Source: an uncultured Pelagibacteraceae bacterium (GTDB taxonomy: Bacteria; Pseudomonadota; Alphaproteobacteria; Pelagibacterales; Pelagibacteraceae). From it: a DNA stretch of 64,000 nucleotides. This document shows positions 51,513 to 63,496 of the stretch, piece by piece. The position numbers were made by a program, and so were the translations under genes. The notes below the pieces were generated by a model. It worked only from the letters and a program-made list of their open reading frames with translations, was not told where the DNA came from and did no database searches. Where the stretch lies: the NCBI GenBank assembly GCA_902521615.1, contig CABYSJ010000004.1:20821-84820 (forward strand), in the 5' to 3' direction. How positions within the stretch are numbered: position 1 is the first letter of the stretch; the number at the start of each line of letters is the position of its first letter.

Positions 51513-52643
51513 TTAATTTTTCCAGAAATCTTTTGCTTTTTGAAAAAATTTTTTAATACTTGGATTTGACTTATCGTTTTCAATGTCTCTAAATTGCTCT
51601 AATAATTCTTTTTGTTTTTTATTTAAATAAACCGGTACTTCTGTTTTTACCTGAACATACAAATCGCCGAAATCACCCCGTCTCATAAATGGCATTCCTT
51701 TACCTTTTAATCTGAATTGTTTTCCATTTTGAGTTCCATCAGGAATTTTTATTTTTGCTTTTCCCCCGTCAATAGTAGGTATTTCAATGGTTGTTCCTAA
51801 AGCTGCATCAGCTAAAGAAAGAGGGAATTCAAAAAATAAATTTTCGTCTGATCTTTTAAATAAGTTATGTGAATTTACATTGATAAACAGATAAAGATCT
51901 CCTGTTGCTCCACCTCTAGTTCCAGCTTCACCTTTTCCTGCGAGCCTTATTCTTGTTCCATCATCTACACCTTTTGGAATTGTTACAGATATTCTTTTAG
52001 ATGCTTGTTTTTTACCCTGACCATTACAATCATTACAAGGATTAGTAATTTCCTCACCATTTCCATTACATTGAGGACAGGTTTGTTGAACAGTAAAGAA
52101 ACCTTGATTAGATCTTATTCTGCCATTCCCACCACAATATGAACATCTATCAGGTGAATAACCTTGTTTAGATCCATTACCTTTACAAGTCCCGCACTGT
52201 TCGGATGTAGAAAATTTTATATCTTGTTTTTTTCCATGGTAAGCTTCTTCAAGAGAAATTGATAAATCATACCTCAAGTCAGAACCTCTATTATTAGATT
52301 TTCTACTTCTTGATCTTCTACCTCCTCCAAAATCACCAAAGAAATCCTCAAAAATATCTGAGAAATCCGCTCCACTGAAACCACCAAAGCCACCACCTGG
52401 TCTACCACCGCCGTTTTCAAATGCAGCGTGACCAAAATTATCGTAGTTTTGCTTTTTTTCTTTATCTGAAAGTATTCCGTAAGCCTCACTGGCTTCTTTA
52501 AATTTTTCTTCTGCTTTGGAATCTCCTGGATTTTTATCAGGATGATATTTAACAGCTAACCTTCTGTATGCAGATTTTAATTCTTCAGGACTAGCGCTTT
52601 TATTAACGCCTAGGACATCGTAATAGTCTCTTTTAGCCATCAA
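51513..52643 (-). CDS. dnaJ: chaperone DnaJ
   Basis: [37 protein letters not shown], four CxxCxGxG repeats. Confidence 0.98.
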   Translation of the reverse strand: MMAKRDYYDVLGVNKSASPEELKSAYRRLAVKYHPDKNPGDSKAEEKFKEASEAYGILSDKEKKQNYDNFGHAAFENGGGRPGGGFGGFSGADFSDIFEDFFGDFGGGRRSRSRKSNNRGSDLRYDLSISLEEAYHGKKQDIKFSTSEQCGTCKGNGSKQGYSPDRCSYCGGNGRIRSNQGFFTVQQTCPQCNGNGEEITNPCNDCNGQGKKQASKRISVTIPKGVDDGTRIRLAGKGEAGTRGGATGDLYLFINVNSHNLFKRSDENLFFEFPLSLADAALGTTIEIPTIDGGKAKIKIPDGTQNGKQFRLKGKGMPFMRRGDFGDLYVQVKTEVPVYLNKKQKELLEQFRDIENDKSNPSIKKFFQKAKDFWKN

Positions 52644-52669
52644 ATTACCCCAGACAATATAATGTCGGT

Positions 52670-54595
52670 TTAAGCGCTTTTTTCTTTATTCTCGTCTTTT
52701 ACTTCTTCGAAATCAGCATCAACAACATTCTCGTCTTTTTTACCCGCATCATCTCCACCATCATCTTTTCCAGATTCTGGTTTTGCACTTTGTTGTGATT
52801 TATAGATTGCTTCTCCAAGTTTCATTGAAGCTTGAACTAAAGCTTCAGTTTTTTTCTTAATATCTTCAATGTCTTCACTTTTTAAAGCTTCTTTTACAGC
52901 AGTTGATGCGTCTTCAATTGCTTTTTTTTCTGCATCAGAAATTTTTGCTCCATGCTCTTTTAAATTCTTTTCAGTAGAGTGAATTAGAGTATCTGCTTGG
53001 TTTCTAACATCAACAGATTCTCTTTTCTTTTTATCGGCTTCCTTATTAGCCTCTGCGTCTTTAACCATTTTTTCAATTTCTTCATCACTTAATCCACCTG
53101 AAGCTTGGATTTGAATCTTTTGTTCTTTACCAGTTCCTTTGTCTTTAGCAGAAACATTCACAATACCATTTGCATCAATATCAAAAGTAACTTCAATTTG
53201 AGGAACACCTCTTGGTGCTGGCGCGATACCCACTAATTCAAAGTTACCTAAAGCTTTATTGTCAGCAGCCATTTCTCTTTCACCTTGTAGAACTCTAATA
53301 GATACTGCTGGTTGATTGTCTTCTGCAGTTGAAAACACCTGACTTTTTTTAGTTGGTATTGTTGTGTTTTTATCAATTAGTTTTGTAGAAACTCCTCCAA
53401 GTGTTTCAATACCTAGTGATAATGGTGTGACATCTAAAAGAAGCACATCTTTAACATCACCTTGTAAAACACCTGCTTGAATAGCAGCACCCATTGCAAC
53501 TACTTCATCTGGGTTTACGCTTTTGTTAGGATCTTTCCCAAAAAAGTTTTTTACCTCTTCAATTACTTTGGGCATTCTAGTCATACCACCAACCATAACT
53601 ACTTCGTCAACTTCACTTGAACTAATTCCCGCGTCTTTTAGAGCCGTCTTGCATGGAGGCATTGTTCTAGCAATTAAGTCCTCAACTAAAGCCTCAAGTT
53701 TTGCTCTAGTCATTTTTAAATTAATATGTTTTGGACCTGTCTTATCTGCTGTAATAAAAGGTAAGTTTATATCAGTTTGTTCTGCAGATGATAATTCTAT
53801 TTTTGCTTTTTCAGCTGCTTCTTTTAATCTTTGTAAAGCAAGTTTATCTGACTTTAGATCAATTCCATTATCTTTTTTAAATTCAGAAATTAAGTAATCA
53901 ACAACAGCATTATCAAAATCTTCACCACCTAAAAAAGTATCACCATTAGTTGATTTAACTTCAAAGACACCATCACCCAATTCTAAGATAGATACATCAA
54001 ATGTTCCTCCACCCAAATCATATACAGCAATTTTCTTATTCTGTTTTTTATCTAAACCATAAGCTAGTGACGCAGCTGTTGGTTCATTAATAATTCTTAA
54101 AACTTCTAATCCAGCAATTTTTCCTGCATCTTTTGTTGCTTGTCTTTGTGCATCATTAAAGTATGCGGGTACTGTAATCACAGCCTTTGTTACAGCTTGA
54201 CCTAAATATTTTTCTGCTGTTTCTTTCATTTTTTGTAAAATGAAAGCAGATATTTGAGAAGGTGAATATTTCTCACCTTTAGCTTCAATCCAAGCATCAC
54301 CTTTTTCAGAATTAACTATTTTAAAAGGTGCAGCTTCTACATCTTTTTTTACTGTTGGGTCGTCAAAATTTCTTCCAATCAATCTTTTTACGGCAAAGAT
54401 AGTATTTTCTGGATTTGTAACGGCTTGTCTTTTTGCTGGTTGTCCAATTAATTTTTCATTTTCATCTGTAAATGCTACAACTGATGGAGTGGTCCTTGCT
54501 CCCTCAGCATTTTCTAAAACTTTAGCTTGTGTCCCTTCCATAATGGCAACACATGAATTTGTTGTTCCTAAATCTATTCCAATTATCTTGCTCAT
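52670..54595 (-). CDS. dnaK: chaperone DnaK
   Basis: [20 protein letters not shown] ... [21 protein letters not shown]. Confidence 0.99.
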   Translation of the reverse strand: MSKIIGIDLGTTNSCVAIMEGTQAKVLENAEGARTTPSVVAFTDENEKLIGQPAKRQAVTNPENTIFAVKRLIGRNFDDPTVKKDVEAAPFKIVNSEKGDAWIEAKGEKYSPSQISAFILQKMKETAEKYLGQAVTKAVITVPAYFNDAQRQATKDAGKIAGLEVLRIINEPTAASLAYGLDKKQNKKIAVYDLGGGTFDVSILELGDGVFEVKSTNGDTFLGGEDFDNAVVDYLISEFKKDNGIDLKSDKLALQRLKEAAEKAKIELSSAEQTDINLPFITADKTGPKHINLKMTRAKLEALVEDLIARTMPPCKTALKDAGISSSEVDEVVMVGGMTRMPKVIEEVKNFFGKDPNKSVNPDEVVAMGAAIQAGVLQGDVKDVLLLDVTPLSLGIETLGGVSTKLIDKNTTIPTKKSQVFSTAEDNQPAVSIRVLQGEREMAADNKALGNFELVGIAPAPRGVPQIEVTFDIDANGIVNVSAKDKGTGKEQKIQIQASGGLSDEEIEKMVKDAEANKEADKKKRESVDVRNQADTLIHSTEKNLKEHGAKISDAEKKAIEDASTAVKEALKSEDIEDIKKKTEALVQASMKLGEAIYKSQQSAKPESGKDDGGDDAGKKDENVVDADFEEVKDENKEKSA

Positions 54596-54619
54596 AATAT
54601 TAATATCTCTCCTCCGACA

Positions 54620-54647
54620 TATAGGGTTTAAATGTGAAACTACAAGT
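54620..54647 (-). promoter_or_regulatory. candidate sigma-32 promoter of dnaK
   Basis: On minus strand CTTGTA - 14 nt - CCCTATAT upstream of dnaK. Confidence 0.5.
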
Positions 54648-54658
54648 TGATCTCATAA

Positions 54659-55312
54659 TTATTTATTTTCTTGATTTTCTTGATTTTCCTCAGTTTTTTC
54701 TTCTTTAATCGTAACTTTTTTTGACACCCCTACTAATGAGGGTCTAAGTAATCTGTCTTTTATAGTAAAGCCTTTTTGAATTTCCTGAATTATTGTTCCA
54801 GGTTCTTTAGTATCGTCTTCTATTTCCATCATTGCTTGATGAAAGTTTGGATCTAGTTTTTTGTTAAGGCTATCAATAGGTTTAATATTATTTTTCTCGA
54901 ATATTGAGATTAAATCCTTTTTAATAATATCTAAATGTTCTAATGTTTTCTTTAATGCTTCAGTTTCTTTTAACTTATCGTCACTTTCAAGTACATGTTT
55001 TGATCGATCCAGGTTATCAATCAAATTTAATGCTTCTTTAGCAAAACTATAACCACCATATTCAAAAGCATCCTCTTTTTCTTTTTCAAATCTTCTTCTT
55101 TGATTTTCCATTTCAGCAAAAGTTCTCGCCACTTTATCTTCAAGTTCAGCAATTTTTTCCTCTGGAGTTGGTTCTTTTATTTCTTCTTTAGGCTCTTGGT
55201 CTGTTTCTTGCTTATTTTCTTCGACTAAATTTTCTTGAGATTTCTCATTTTCTTTTAATGTATCCTGGTTTTGATCCGCAGAAGCGCTATTTTGGTTTTC
55301 CTCTTTTTCCAT
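54659..55312 (-). CDS. grpE: nucleotide exchange factor GrpE
   Basis: RTFAEMENQRRRFEKEKEDAFEYGGYSFAKEALNLIDNLDRS; C-terminal GFTIKDRLLRPSLVGVSK. Confidence 0.96.
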   Translation of the reverse strand: MEKEENQNSASADQNQDTLKENEKSQENLVEENKQETDQEPKEEIKEPTPEEKIAELEDKVARTFAEMENQRRRFEKEKEDAFEYGGYSFAKEALNLIDNLDRSKHVLESDDKLKETEALKKTLEHLDIIKKDLISIFEKNNIKPIDSLNKKLDPNFHQAMMEIEDDTKEPGTIIQEIQKGFTIKDRLLRPSLVGVSKKVTIKEEKTEENQENQENK

Positions 55313-55319
55313 AACCTCT

Positions 55320-55348
55320 TATATGGTAAGGATTTTAGTAATTTCTAG
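55320..55348 (-). promoter_or_regulatory. candidate sigma-32 promoter of grpE
   Basis: On minus strand CTAGAA - 16 nt - CCATATA, 7 nt before grpE ATG. Confidence 0.55.
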
Positions 55349-55951
55349 ATGTTTAAACAAAAAATAAATAAATTACTCATTGGGACCAACAACAGGGGCA
55401 AATTAAGAGAAATCAAGAGTTTATTGCCCAAAAAGATCAAAATACACTCTACATCTGAATTTAAACTTAGAAGTCCATTTGAAAATGGCAAAACATTTAA
55501 AGAAAACTCATTAATTAAATCTAAATATTTTTCAAAAAAAACAGGATTGTTATGCTTGGCAGATGATTCAGGTTTAGAAATTGATTTTTTGAATAAAAGT
55601 CCAGGAATTTATTCTGCTAGGTGGGGAGGAAGGCATGGAGACTTTAATAAAGCTATAAGAAGAGTTTACAGAGAGCTAAATAAAAAAGATAAAAATTGGA
55701 AAAATAAAAAAATTAAAGCGAGGTTTATTTGTGCACTTTCTATTTCCTATTTAAATAAAAAAATTGTTTGTGTTTTAGGAAAAGTTGAAGGCCATATATC
55801 GGATAAACCGAGAGGAAAATATGGATTTGGCTATGATCCAATTTTTATTCCTTTAAAAAAAAGAAAAACTTTTGGAGAAATGAAACCGTCTCAAAAATAT
55901 AAGATGGACCATAGATATCAAGCTTTTAAAAAAATTAAAAAATTTCTATAA
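55349..55951 (+). CDS. rdgB: RdgB/HAM1 family non-canonical purine NTP pyrophosphatase
   Basis: LLIGTNNRGKLREIKSLLP, LADDSGLEID, SPGIYSARWGG, GYDPIFIP. Confidence 0.97.
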   Translation: MFKQKINKLLIGTNNRGKLREIKSLLPKKIKIHSTSEFKLRSPFENGKTFKENSLIKSKYFSKKTGLLCLADDSGLEIDFLNKSPGIYSARWGGRHGDFNKAIRRVYRELNKKDKNWKNKKIKARFICALSISYLNKKIVCVLGKVEGHISDKPRGKYGFGYDPIFIPLKKRKTFGEMKPSQKYKMDHRYQAFKKIKKFL

Positions 55952-57089
55952 GTTTTTGATCCTCAATTTTATAAAAATTAAGTCTATGATTTATTTTATT
56001 ATTTTTGATATCAAAAATTCCTATTTTTCCTTTGAAAGAGTTTTTTCTTTTAAAAATTCTATTTAGGTTTTTTGTTTGAGAGTTTATTGACAAGTAATAA
56101 ACTAAGCCAACAAGATCATAACTCAATAGTGATAAGTGTGTAGGGTCTTCATTAAATGCGTTAAAGTATTTTATTTTGTAGTTATCAAAATTCCCTTTAT
56201 TTATTGATGGGTAATATAACGGCTGGATATCAGTTTCGTTTAATAGACTTTCGTCAAACCATTGATTTAAAGTTATAAAATATTTATTTTCAGGAAGTAC
56301 ATCAGTATATAAAAGTGATGTAGATACACTTTTTAGACTTTCATCAAAATCTGCAATTACAACAGCATCAAAATTTAAACCGCCTAAAGTATATCTTTTT
56401 TCTAGTCTTTTTATTTTTTTTCCTTTATTTGGGTCATTTGAATTTTTTATCCTTTTTATTTCATCTTCTAAATTTTGCTTTCTTATTCTGTAGTTTGTAA
56501 TTTCTTCTATTTGTTTTGTTAATTTCGTAGGCTCTGTATTATATTCATAATCTTTATAAATTTTAATTTTTGAATTTTTCATTCCTCTTTTAACTTCAAA
56601 TTCATAATCTTGGATTGGCGTTAAAAAAATAGTTCTTTGTATTTGATTATTTTCTAAAAACTTTTTTATTGTGTTAAATTGTGACGTAGAATTAATTCCA
56701 CCAGAGATTACATTTTTTGGAAGGTCTAAAGTTTTATTTGTTAATGATAAAAAAGTTAATTCACTCATTTCATCTAAATAATTTAAACTTTCATAAAATA
56801 CAGGACCTATAACAACCTTAATACCCATTTCACTTAATTCAAATGCTGATTTTAAGGTTTGGTTAGCTTTAGTTGCCGTATCTTTTGGATAGATTTCTAA
56901 TAGATCATTATTTATATCTTTGACAGCTAATCCAACTGCGTTAATGATTGATTCTCCAATTTCTTTATTTTCTCCAGTCATAGGTACTAATAATCCTATT
57001 TTGATTTTTTCTTGAGCATTAACGGTTGAAAAAAACAGAAAGTAAAAACTTAAAAAAATAAAATAAATAATTTTAATTAATTTAATCAT
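55935..57089 (-). CDS. penicillin-binding protein activator-like (LpoA/periplasmic binding fold)
   Basis: KIKIGLLVPMTGENKEIGESIINAVGLAV; adjacent to rsmI as usual. Confidence 0.85.
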   Translation of the reverse strand: MIKLIKIIYFIFLSFYFLFFSTVNAQEKIKIGLLVPMTGENKEIGESIINAVGLAVKDINNDLLEIYPKDTATKANQTLKSAFELSEMGIKVVIGPVFYESLNYLDEMSELTFLSLTNKTLDLPKNVISGGINSTSQFNTIKKFLENNQIQRTIFLTPIQDYEFEVKRGMKNSKIKIYKDYEYNTEPTKLTKQIEEITNYRIRKQNLEDEIKRIKNSNDPNKGKKIKRLEKRYTLGGLNFDAVVIADFDESLKSVSTSLLYTDVLPENKYFITLNQWFDESLLNETDIQPLYYPSINKGNFDNYKIKYFNAFNEDPTHLSLLSYDLVGLVYYLSINSQTKNLNRIFKRKNSFKGKIGIFDIKNNKINHRLNFYKIEDQKLIEIF

Positions 57090-57123
57090 TTTGATGCTAA
57101 TATAATATTTTTTAAGCTAAATT

Positions 57124-57987
57124 ATGATCATAAAACCACAATTTAAATTAAAAGAATACGAAAATGGTCTTTATTTGGTATCAACCCCTTTGGGAAATCT
57201 AAAAGATATAACTTTAAGAGCAATTGAGGTTTTACAGCAATCTGATTACATTTTATGCGAAGATACTCGAGTTTCAAAAAATCTTTTAGATAAATATCAA
57301 ATTAAATCAAAATTAATTTCAAATCATAAATTTAATGAAAAAAAAAATGTAGTAAAAATTATTGAGTATCTTAAATCTGGAAAGATAATTTCACTAATAT
57401 CTGATGCTGGTACGCCAAGTATCTCCGATCCAGGTTCAATATTGGTTAATGAGTGCATTGATAAAGAGATAAGAATTTTTCCAATTCCAGGACCATCTGC
57501 CATTGCTACAGCCGTTTCAATTAGTGGATTTTCAGATAAATTTTTATTTTGTGGCTTTTTCCCAAACAAAAAACAGCAATTATCCAATGAATTAAAAAAA
57601 TTTTCAGAATTTGAAAATTCATTAGTCTTTTTTATTTCTCCCAAAAAAATTAATAAAATCGTACCTGAAATAAAAAAGAATTTTACTGGAAGAAAGATAG
57701 TTTTTTGCAGGGAAATAACAAAAATATACGAAGAATTTATCAGAAAAAATGTAGATGAATTAGAATTATTTGAAATAGAACCAAAAGGCGAGATTACAGT
57801 TGTTATTTCTGAAAAAAAAAAAATTAAAAATATATCTAAAAAATTAACTGAATCAGATATGAATATAATTAAAAAAATGATTAATAAATTATCTACTAAA
57901 GAAATTACAGATATTTTAACTCAAAGTACTAACGTGCCAAAAAAAGAAATTTACAATTATTGCTTAGAATTAAAAAATGAAAAATAA
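57124..57987 (+). CDS. rsmI: 16S rRNA (cytidine1402-2'-O)-methyltransferase
   Basis: LYLVSTPLGNLKDITLRAIEVL, CEDTRVSKNLL, SDAGTPSISDPG. Confidence 0.97.
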   Translation: MIIKPQFKLKEYENGLYLVSTPLGNLKDITLRAIEVLQQSDYILCEDTRVSKNLLDKYQIKSKLISNHKFNEKKNVVKIIEYLKSGKIISLISDAGTPSISDPGSILVNECIDKEIRIFPIPGPSAIATAVSISGFSDKFLFCGFFPNKKQQLSNELKKFSEFENSLVFFISPKKINKIVPEIKKNFTGRKIVFCREITKIYEEFIRKNVDELELFEIEPKGEITVVISEKKKIKNISKKLTESDMNIIKKMINKLSTKEITDILTQSTNVPKKEIYNYCLELKNEK

Positions 57988-58570
57988 ATTATTAATTTAT
58001 ATTTTTATAAGTTTTATTTTAACCGGATGTGTTGGAGTTGGTTCAAAAGGTATTTTTGGAACTGGTGTTTCTGTTGCTCTTGATCCTAGAACAGTCGGTA
58101 CTCAAATAGATGATTCTATTATGCAAAAAAGCATTAGTGCTAAAATCGTAGCTATAGACAAAAAATATCTTTTATCTGTAAAGACTAAAGTTTTAGACGG
58201 TAGAATTTTTGTGACTGGAAAAGTAGATAGTCCAGAAGAAAAATTAATGATTACAAAATTAGCATGGGAAACTAAGGGTGCCAGATCAGTTAGAAATGAT
58301 ATTAAAATAAAAGAAGAGTTTAATTTTAAACAATCAGCAAAAGATCTACTTATTACATCACAATTAAGAACAGCATTAATTGTAAATAAGAATATTAAAG
58401 CTACAAATTACCAAATAGATACTTATAAGAAGAAAATTTATGTTTATGGAATTGCTTTAACTTCTGAAGAAAAAGATTTGGTAATAAGTGAGGCTAAAGA
58501 AATTCTTGATGTGGAAGATGTAATTGCCAGCATCATTCTTGTTGAAGATTTAAGAATTCAGAGAGAATAA
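57977..58570 (+). CDS. BON-domain lipoprotein (DolP/YraP-like)
   Basis: Lipobox FILTGCVGVG; two BON repeats (DGRIFVTGKVDSPEEKLMITKLAWETKGARSVRNDI). Confidence 0.9.
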   Translation: MKNKLLIYIFISFILTGCVGVGSKGIFGTGVSVALDPRTVGTQIDDSIMQKSISAKIVAIDKKYLLSVKTKVLDGRIFVTGKVDSPEEKLMITKLAWETKGARSVRNDIKIKEEFNFKQSAKDLLITSQLRTALIVNKNIKATNYQIDTYKKKIYVYGIALTSEEKDLVISEAKEILDVEDVIASIILVEDLRIQRE

Positions 58571-60856
58571 TTATTTTTTGTAATCAATTACTTGTGAAGA
58601 ATAAGCAGCAATTGATGCCAGGTTAAGTATTTCTGAAGTTGACGATCTTAAAGGTGCAATTTCTACTGGAAGCCCGAGTCCAATTAATAATGGTCCAATT
58701 ACTTTTGTGTCACCTATAGTTTTCATTAATTTATAAGAAATTGCTGCACTATGTTGTCCAGGCATTATCAAAATATTTGCCTTACCAACAATTTTTGCAA
58801 AGGGGTAAAGATCTTTATATTCTGGATTTAGAGCAACATCAGGCTGCATATCTCCATCAAATTCAAAGTCTACTTTTTTTTCTTTTAATATTTCAACTGC
58901 GTTTCGAATATGTTTTGTTCTACTAGTAAGAGGTTGTCCAAATGTAGAGTGAGATACAAAAGCAACTTTAGGTTCAAATCCAAAAAGCCTAACTACTCTT
59001 GCTGTAGATATAGCGATTTCAGCCATTTGTTCAGAAGTTGGATATTCGTGGACACTTGTATCACCAACAAAAATAGTTCTCCCTTTATGAACAATCATGT
59101 TTAAGCCAAACATAATTTCACCTTTTCTTACATCAACAACTTGCTTAATTTTTTCAAATGAAGCACCAAATCGTCTTGTATTACCTGTTACAGCACCATC
59201 AGCATCACCACAGGCAACCATACTAGTAGCCCAAACAACTCTATCATTTCTGATCATTCGGTCACAATCTCGTTCTAATAATCCTTGCTCTCTTTGTAAT
59301 TTCTCAAATAAATGTTTGACGTATCTTTTTCTCTTTTCCTCATCTTTAGAATTAACAATTTCAATGTCAAAATTTTCACTATAACCAATATTTTTAATTT
59401 GTTCTTTAATTTTACTTTCTTTACCAACCAGGATTGGAATACCTAATTTTGAATTTTTAAATGCTATAGCGGCTTTTAAAGTATTTTCATCTTCACCATC
59501 CGCGAAAACAATTCTTTTCTGATTTTTCTTAATAAATGAATTTATACCTTGCATGATGGTTACTGTCGGGTCTAATCTTTGTTTAAGTTGATCTTTATAA
59601 ATTTCAAAATCATCTATATTTTTTCTAGCCACCCCACTTTCTATCGCTGCTTTAGCTACAGCTGCTGGTATTACACTAATTAATCTCGGATCAAATGTTG
59701 ATGGAATAATATAATCTTTTCCATAATGAGGTCTTTCTCCACCCATAGCTGCAACAACTTCATCAGGAACATCTTCTCTTGCAAGCTTAGCTATTGCATT
59801 AGCTGCAGCAACTTTCATTTCTTCATTTATTGTTTTGGATCTAACATCTAAAGCTCCTCGAAAAATGTAAGGAAACCCAATTAAATTATTTACTTGATTA
59901 GGATAATCCGATCTACCTGTTGCAACAATTGCATCATTTCTAACCTCATTAATTTCCTCTGGAGTAATTTCTGGATCAGGATTAGCACAAGCAAATATAA
60001 TTGGATTTTTTGCCATAGATTTAACCATCTCTTTTTTTAGAACACCTTTTGCAGATAATCCTAAAAAAACATCTGCACCTTTAACAGCATCTTCTAAAGT
60101 TCTATGTTTAGTTCTAAGCGCATATCTAGATTTCCATTGATCAATTCCCTCAGTTCTTCCATCATAAATAACACCCTTTCTATCTAGCATTATTATATTT
60201 TCAGATTTTACCCCTGAGTTTTTAAATAACTCAGTACAAGCTTGCGCTGAAGCTCCAGCACCATTAACGACAACTTTAATTTTTTTTATTGATTTACCAC
60301 AAATATCCAAGGCATTAATTAATGCTGCAGTTGTAATAATTGCTGTTCCATGTTGATCATCATGAAAAACTGGAATATCCAAGATCTCTTTTAATTTCTG
60401 TTCTATTATAAAACAATCTGGTGCAGCTATATCTTCTAAGTTTATTCCACCAAAGCTAGGTGCAAAATTTTTAATTGAATTAATTATTTCGTCTGAATCT
60501 TTACAATCAATCTCTAAATCAATCGAGTCAATATCTGCAAATCTTTTAAATAATACAGCCTTTCCTTCCATCACAGGCTTTGATGCAAGAGCACCTAAAT
60601 TTCCCATCCCTAATATTGCTGAACCATTACTTATTACAGCAACAAGGTTTCCTTTACTTGTGTAATCATAAGCTGCTTCTGGGTTTTCGCTTATTTTTTT
60701 TACAGGAGCAGCAACTCCTGGAGAATATGCTAAAGCAAGGTCACGCTTAGTTGTCATATTTTTTGAAGAAATAATCTCAATCTTGCCTGGTTTTTTGTCT
60801 TTATGAAAATCTAAAGCTTCTTTATCCGTGTAATGATCAATTTTTGTTTTTTTCAT
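58571..60856 (-). CDS. maeB: NADP-dependent malic enzyme fused to phosphotransacetylase-like domain
   Basis: N-terminal malic enzyme (LAYSPGVAAPVKKI, HDDQHGTAII) plus C-terminal PTA domain; start set at MKKTKIDHYTDKEALDFH rather than 60934. Confidence 0.95.
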   Translation of the reverse strand: MKKTKIDHYTDKEALDFHKDKKPGKIEIISSKNMTTKRDLALAYSPGVAAPVKKISENPEAAYDYTSKGNLVAVISNGSAILGMGNLGALASKPVMEGKAVLFKRFADIDSIDLEIDCKDSDEIINSIKNFAPSFGGINLEDIAAPDCFIIEQKLKEILDIPVFHDDQHGTAIITTAALINALDICGKSIKKIKVVVNGAGASAQACTELFKNSGVKSENIIMLDRKGVIYDGRTEGIDQWKSRYALRTKHRTLEDAVKGADVFLGLSAKGVLKKEMVKSMAKNPIIFACANPDPEITPEEINEVRNDAIVATGRSDYPNQVNNLIGFPYIFRGALDVRSKTINEEMKVAAANAIAKLAREDVPDEVVAAMGGERPHYGKDYIIPSTFDPRLISVIPAAVAKAAIESGVARKNIDDFEIYKDQLKQRLDPTVTIMQGINSFIKKNQKRIVFADGEDENTLKAAIAFKNSKLGIPILVGKESKIKEQIKNIGYSENFDIEIVNSKDEEKRKRYVKHLFEKLQREQGLLERDCDRMIRNDRVVWATSMVACGDADGAVTGNTRRFGASFEKIKQVVDVRKGEIMFGLNMIVHKGRTIFVGDTSVHEYPTSEQMAEIAISTARVVRLFGFEPKVAFVSHSTFGQPLTSRTKHIRNAVEILKEKKVDFEFDGDMQPDVALNPEYKDLYPFAKIVGKANILIMPGQHSAAISYKLMKTIGDTKVIGPLLIGLGLPVEIAPLRSSTSEILNLASIAAYSSQVIDYKK

Positions 60857-60908
60857 TTCTGATAACAATAAGTGTACAATTGGGGTAAAATTAAGACTAA
60901 TATGATTT

Positions 60909-62438
60909 ATGAACTTACTTAAGTCAACAGGCACATTTGGTTTTTATACCATCATTAGTAGATTGCTGGGTTATTTAAGAGATATTTTAATAGCAATTTT
61001 TCTAGGAACAGGGATGCTGGCGGATGCTTTTTTTGTAGCATTTAGAATTCCAAATACATTTAGAAGATTATTTGCCGAAGGCACCTTTAATGCAGCATTC
61101 GTTCCAAGTTATTCATCAGAAATCACTAAGGGAAAGAAACAATCAAATAAATTTGCTAATGATATTTTTAATATTCTTTTTTTAGGGTTGTTATTTTTAA
61201 CAATAATAATTGAAATTTTTATGCCTGCATTTGTTTCAATTATTGCTCCAGGATTTGTGGGTGATTTAGAAAAAATGGAGGTAGCTATAAATTTAACAAG
61301 AATTACTTTTCCTTTTTTATTTTTTATTTGCTTAGCTTCTTTTTTTTCTGCAATTCTAAATTCACATAACAAGTTTGCTGCTGCAGCTGCAGCCCCAATA
61401 ATTTTAAATATTGTTTTAATTTTAGTATTGATTTTTTCTAAATCTTTAGGTGATCAATTAGTTTATTATTTGTCTTACGGTGTTTCTTTCGCTGGTTTTT
61501 TACAATTAATATTTTTATATAAATATGTATCAAAATATTATTCACTCAAATTTAATTACAAATTAAAAGTAAGCGATAAAGTTAAGTTCTTTTTTAAAAA
61601 ACTTTTACCGAGTATTTTTTCTTCTGGAGTTACTCAAATTAATATTTTAATTGGCACAATAATTGCATCATTTCAAGCAAGCGCAGTTTCTTACTTATAT
61701 TATGCTGATAGAATTTATCAAATTAATCTAGCTATAGCTGGGATTGCGATTGGTGTTGTAATACTTCCACAGCTTTCAAAAAATATTCAATCTAGAAAAA
61801 AAAATAAGATTTTGTTTATACAAAATAAAGCTCTTGAATTAAGTTTATTCTTAAGTCTTCCAGCAACTATCGCTCTAATCATAGGATCAGAGCAAATTAT
61901 TTCAGCTTTATTTGGTTATGGGTCATTCAATGAAAATTCGGTGAGTAATTCAAGCTTAGCTTTATATTATTTTGCTTTAGGCCTGCCTGCTTTTGCATTG
62001 ATAAAAGTATTTTCAAGTTTTTTCTTTGCAAACCATGATACCAAAACTCCATTTTATATTTCTTTAATATCAGTATTACTTAATATTTTTATTAGTGTTT
62101 ATTATTTTAGTGAAATTGGTTTTATAATAATTCCAATAGCCACATCTATTTCATCTTGGTTTAATTCAATATTGTTATTTATATTTTTGAAAAATCGACA
62201 ATTATTTTATTTTAACCAAATATTTTTTATTAAATTTATTAAAATAATTTTTGCATCAATTATGATGGGTCTATTTTTTAATTTTATGTTAAGTTTTTTT
62301 CAAAATGAATTAGCATTTAATCAATCAATTAAATCTTTTTATTTAGTTTTATCTGTTATATTGGGATTGTTGTTTTATTTAATTGTGTGTTATTTCATCA
62401 AAGCTTTTCAAATGAATGATATTAAATTAAAGTATTAA
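60909..62438 (+). CDS. murJ: lipid II flippase MurJ
   Basis: [52 protein letters not shown]. Confidence 0.97.
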   Translation: MNLLKSTGTFGFYTIISRLLGYLRDILIAIFLGTGMLADAFFVAFRIPNTFRRLFAEGTFNAAFVPSYSSEITKGKKQSNKFANDIFNILFLGLLFLTIIIEIFMPAFVSIIAPGFVGDLEKMEVAINLTRITFPFLFFICLASFFSAILNSHNKFAAAAAAPIILNIVLILVLIFSKSLGDQLVYYLSYGVSFAGFLQLIFLYKYVSKYYSLKFNYKLKVSDKVKFFFKKLLPSIFSSGVTQINILIGTIIASFQASAVSYLYYADRIYQINLAIAGIAIGVVILPQLSKNIQSRKKNKILFIQNKALELSLFLSLPATIALIIGSEQIISALFGYGSFNENSVSNSSLALYYFALGLPAFALIKVFSSFFFANHDTKTPFYISLISVLLNIFISVYYFSEIGFIIIPIATSISSWFNSILLFIFLKNRQLFYFNQIFFIKFIKIIFASIMMGLFFNFMLSFFQNELAFNQSIKSFYLVLSVILGLLFYLIVCYFIKAFQMNDIKLKY

Positions 62439-62442
62439 TTTT

Positions 62443-63444
62443 ATGGGTAAAAAAATATTCTCTGGTGTTCAGCCTACAGGTAATCTTCATCTTGGAAATT
62501 ACTTAGGTGCCATAAAAAACTTTGTAGACTTAAATAACGATGAAGATAACAAATGTATTTTTTGTGTAGTTGATCTACATGCCATTACAGTAAAGCAAGA
62601 TCCAAATGAATTAAAAAATAATATCCGGGAAACTGTTGCAACTTTTATAGCAAGTGGAATTGATCCAAAAAAAAGCATAATTTTTAATCAATCTAGAGTA
62701 GCTGCTCATGCAGAAGGAGCATGGATTTTAAGCTGCATTGCTAGAATGGGTTGGTTAAATAGAATGACCCAATTCAAAGAGAAAGCCGGGAAAGACAAAG
62801 AGAAAGCCAGTATTGGTTTATATTCTTATCCAGTTCTAATGGCAGCTGATATTCTTTTATACGATGCCACTCATGTCCCTGTGGGTGATGATCAAAAACA
62901 ACATTTGGAATTATGTAGAGATATAGCTCAAAAATTTAATAATGATTTTGATGTAGAAAATTTTCTTCAAGTTCCAGAACCTCTAATTCAAAAAGAGTTT
63001 TCAAGAATAATGAGTTTAAAAGATGGCTCAAAAAAAATGAGTAAATCAGAATTATCAGATTTAAGTCGAATAAATTTAACAGACGATAAAGATCAAATAA
63101 TTAACAAAATCAAAAAAGCAAAAACAGATCCTTTGCCTATGCCACAAGATATTAAGGAGCTTGATAAAAGATTAGAGGCAAAGAATCTTTTAGGAATATA
63201 TTCAAGCTTGACAAACTCTACATTAGAAAATTCAGTAAAAAATTTTTCAGGTAAAAATTTTTCAGAATTTAAAGAACAATTGGCTGAAGAACTTGTTAAT
63301 AAAATTGAACCTATTTCTAATGAGATAAAAAAACTTTTAGAAGATAGAAAATTTCTTGATGAAATTCTTCTAGATGGAGTTGAAAAAGCAAATATGATTG
63401 CCTCTAAAAAGATTGAAAGAATTAAGGAAATAGTGGGTTTTTAA
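62443..63444 (+). CDS. trpS: tryptophanyl-tRNA synthetase
   Basis: [26 protein letters not shown]. Confidence 0.98.
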   Translation: MGKKIFSGVQPTGNLHLGNYLGAIKNFVDLNNDEDNKCIFCVVDLHAITVKQDPNELKNNIRETVATFIASGIDPKKSIIFNQSRVAAHAEGAWILSCIARMGWLNRMTQFKEKAGKDKEKASIGLYSYPVLMAADILLYDATHVPVGDDQKQHLELCRDIAQKFNNDFDVENFLQVPEPLIQKEFSRIMSLKDGSKKMSKSELSDLSRINLTDDKDQIINKIKKAKTDPLPMPQDIKELDKRLEAKNLLGIYSSLTNSTLENSVKNFSGKNFSEFKEQLAEELVNKIEPISNEIKKLLEDRKFLDEILLDGVEKANMIASKKIERIKEIVGF

Positions 63445-63496
63445 TAAAAATTTATTATCAAGTTTTAATTTTCAAAATATTCACTATATATAATTC

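Noticed and set aside
60857-60934. N-terminal extension of the maeB ORF overlapping murJ
   Set aside because: Malic enzyme alignment begins at MKKTKIDHYTDKEALDFH; the extension lacks family similarity.
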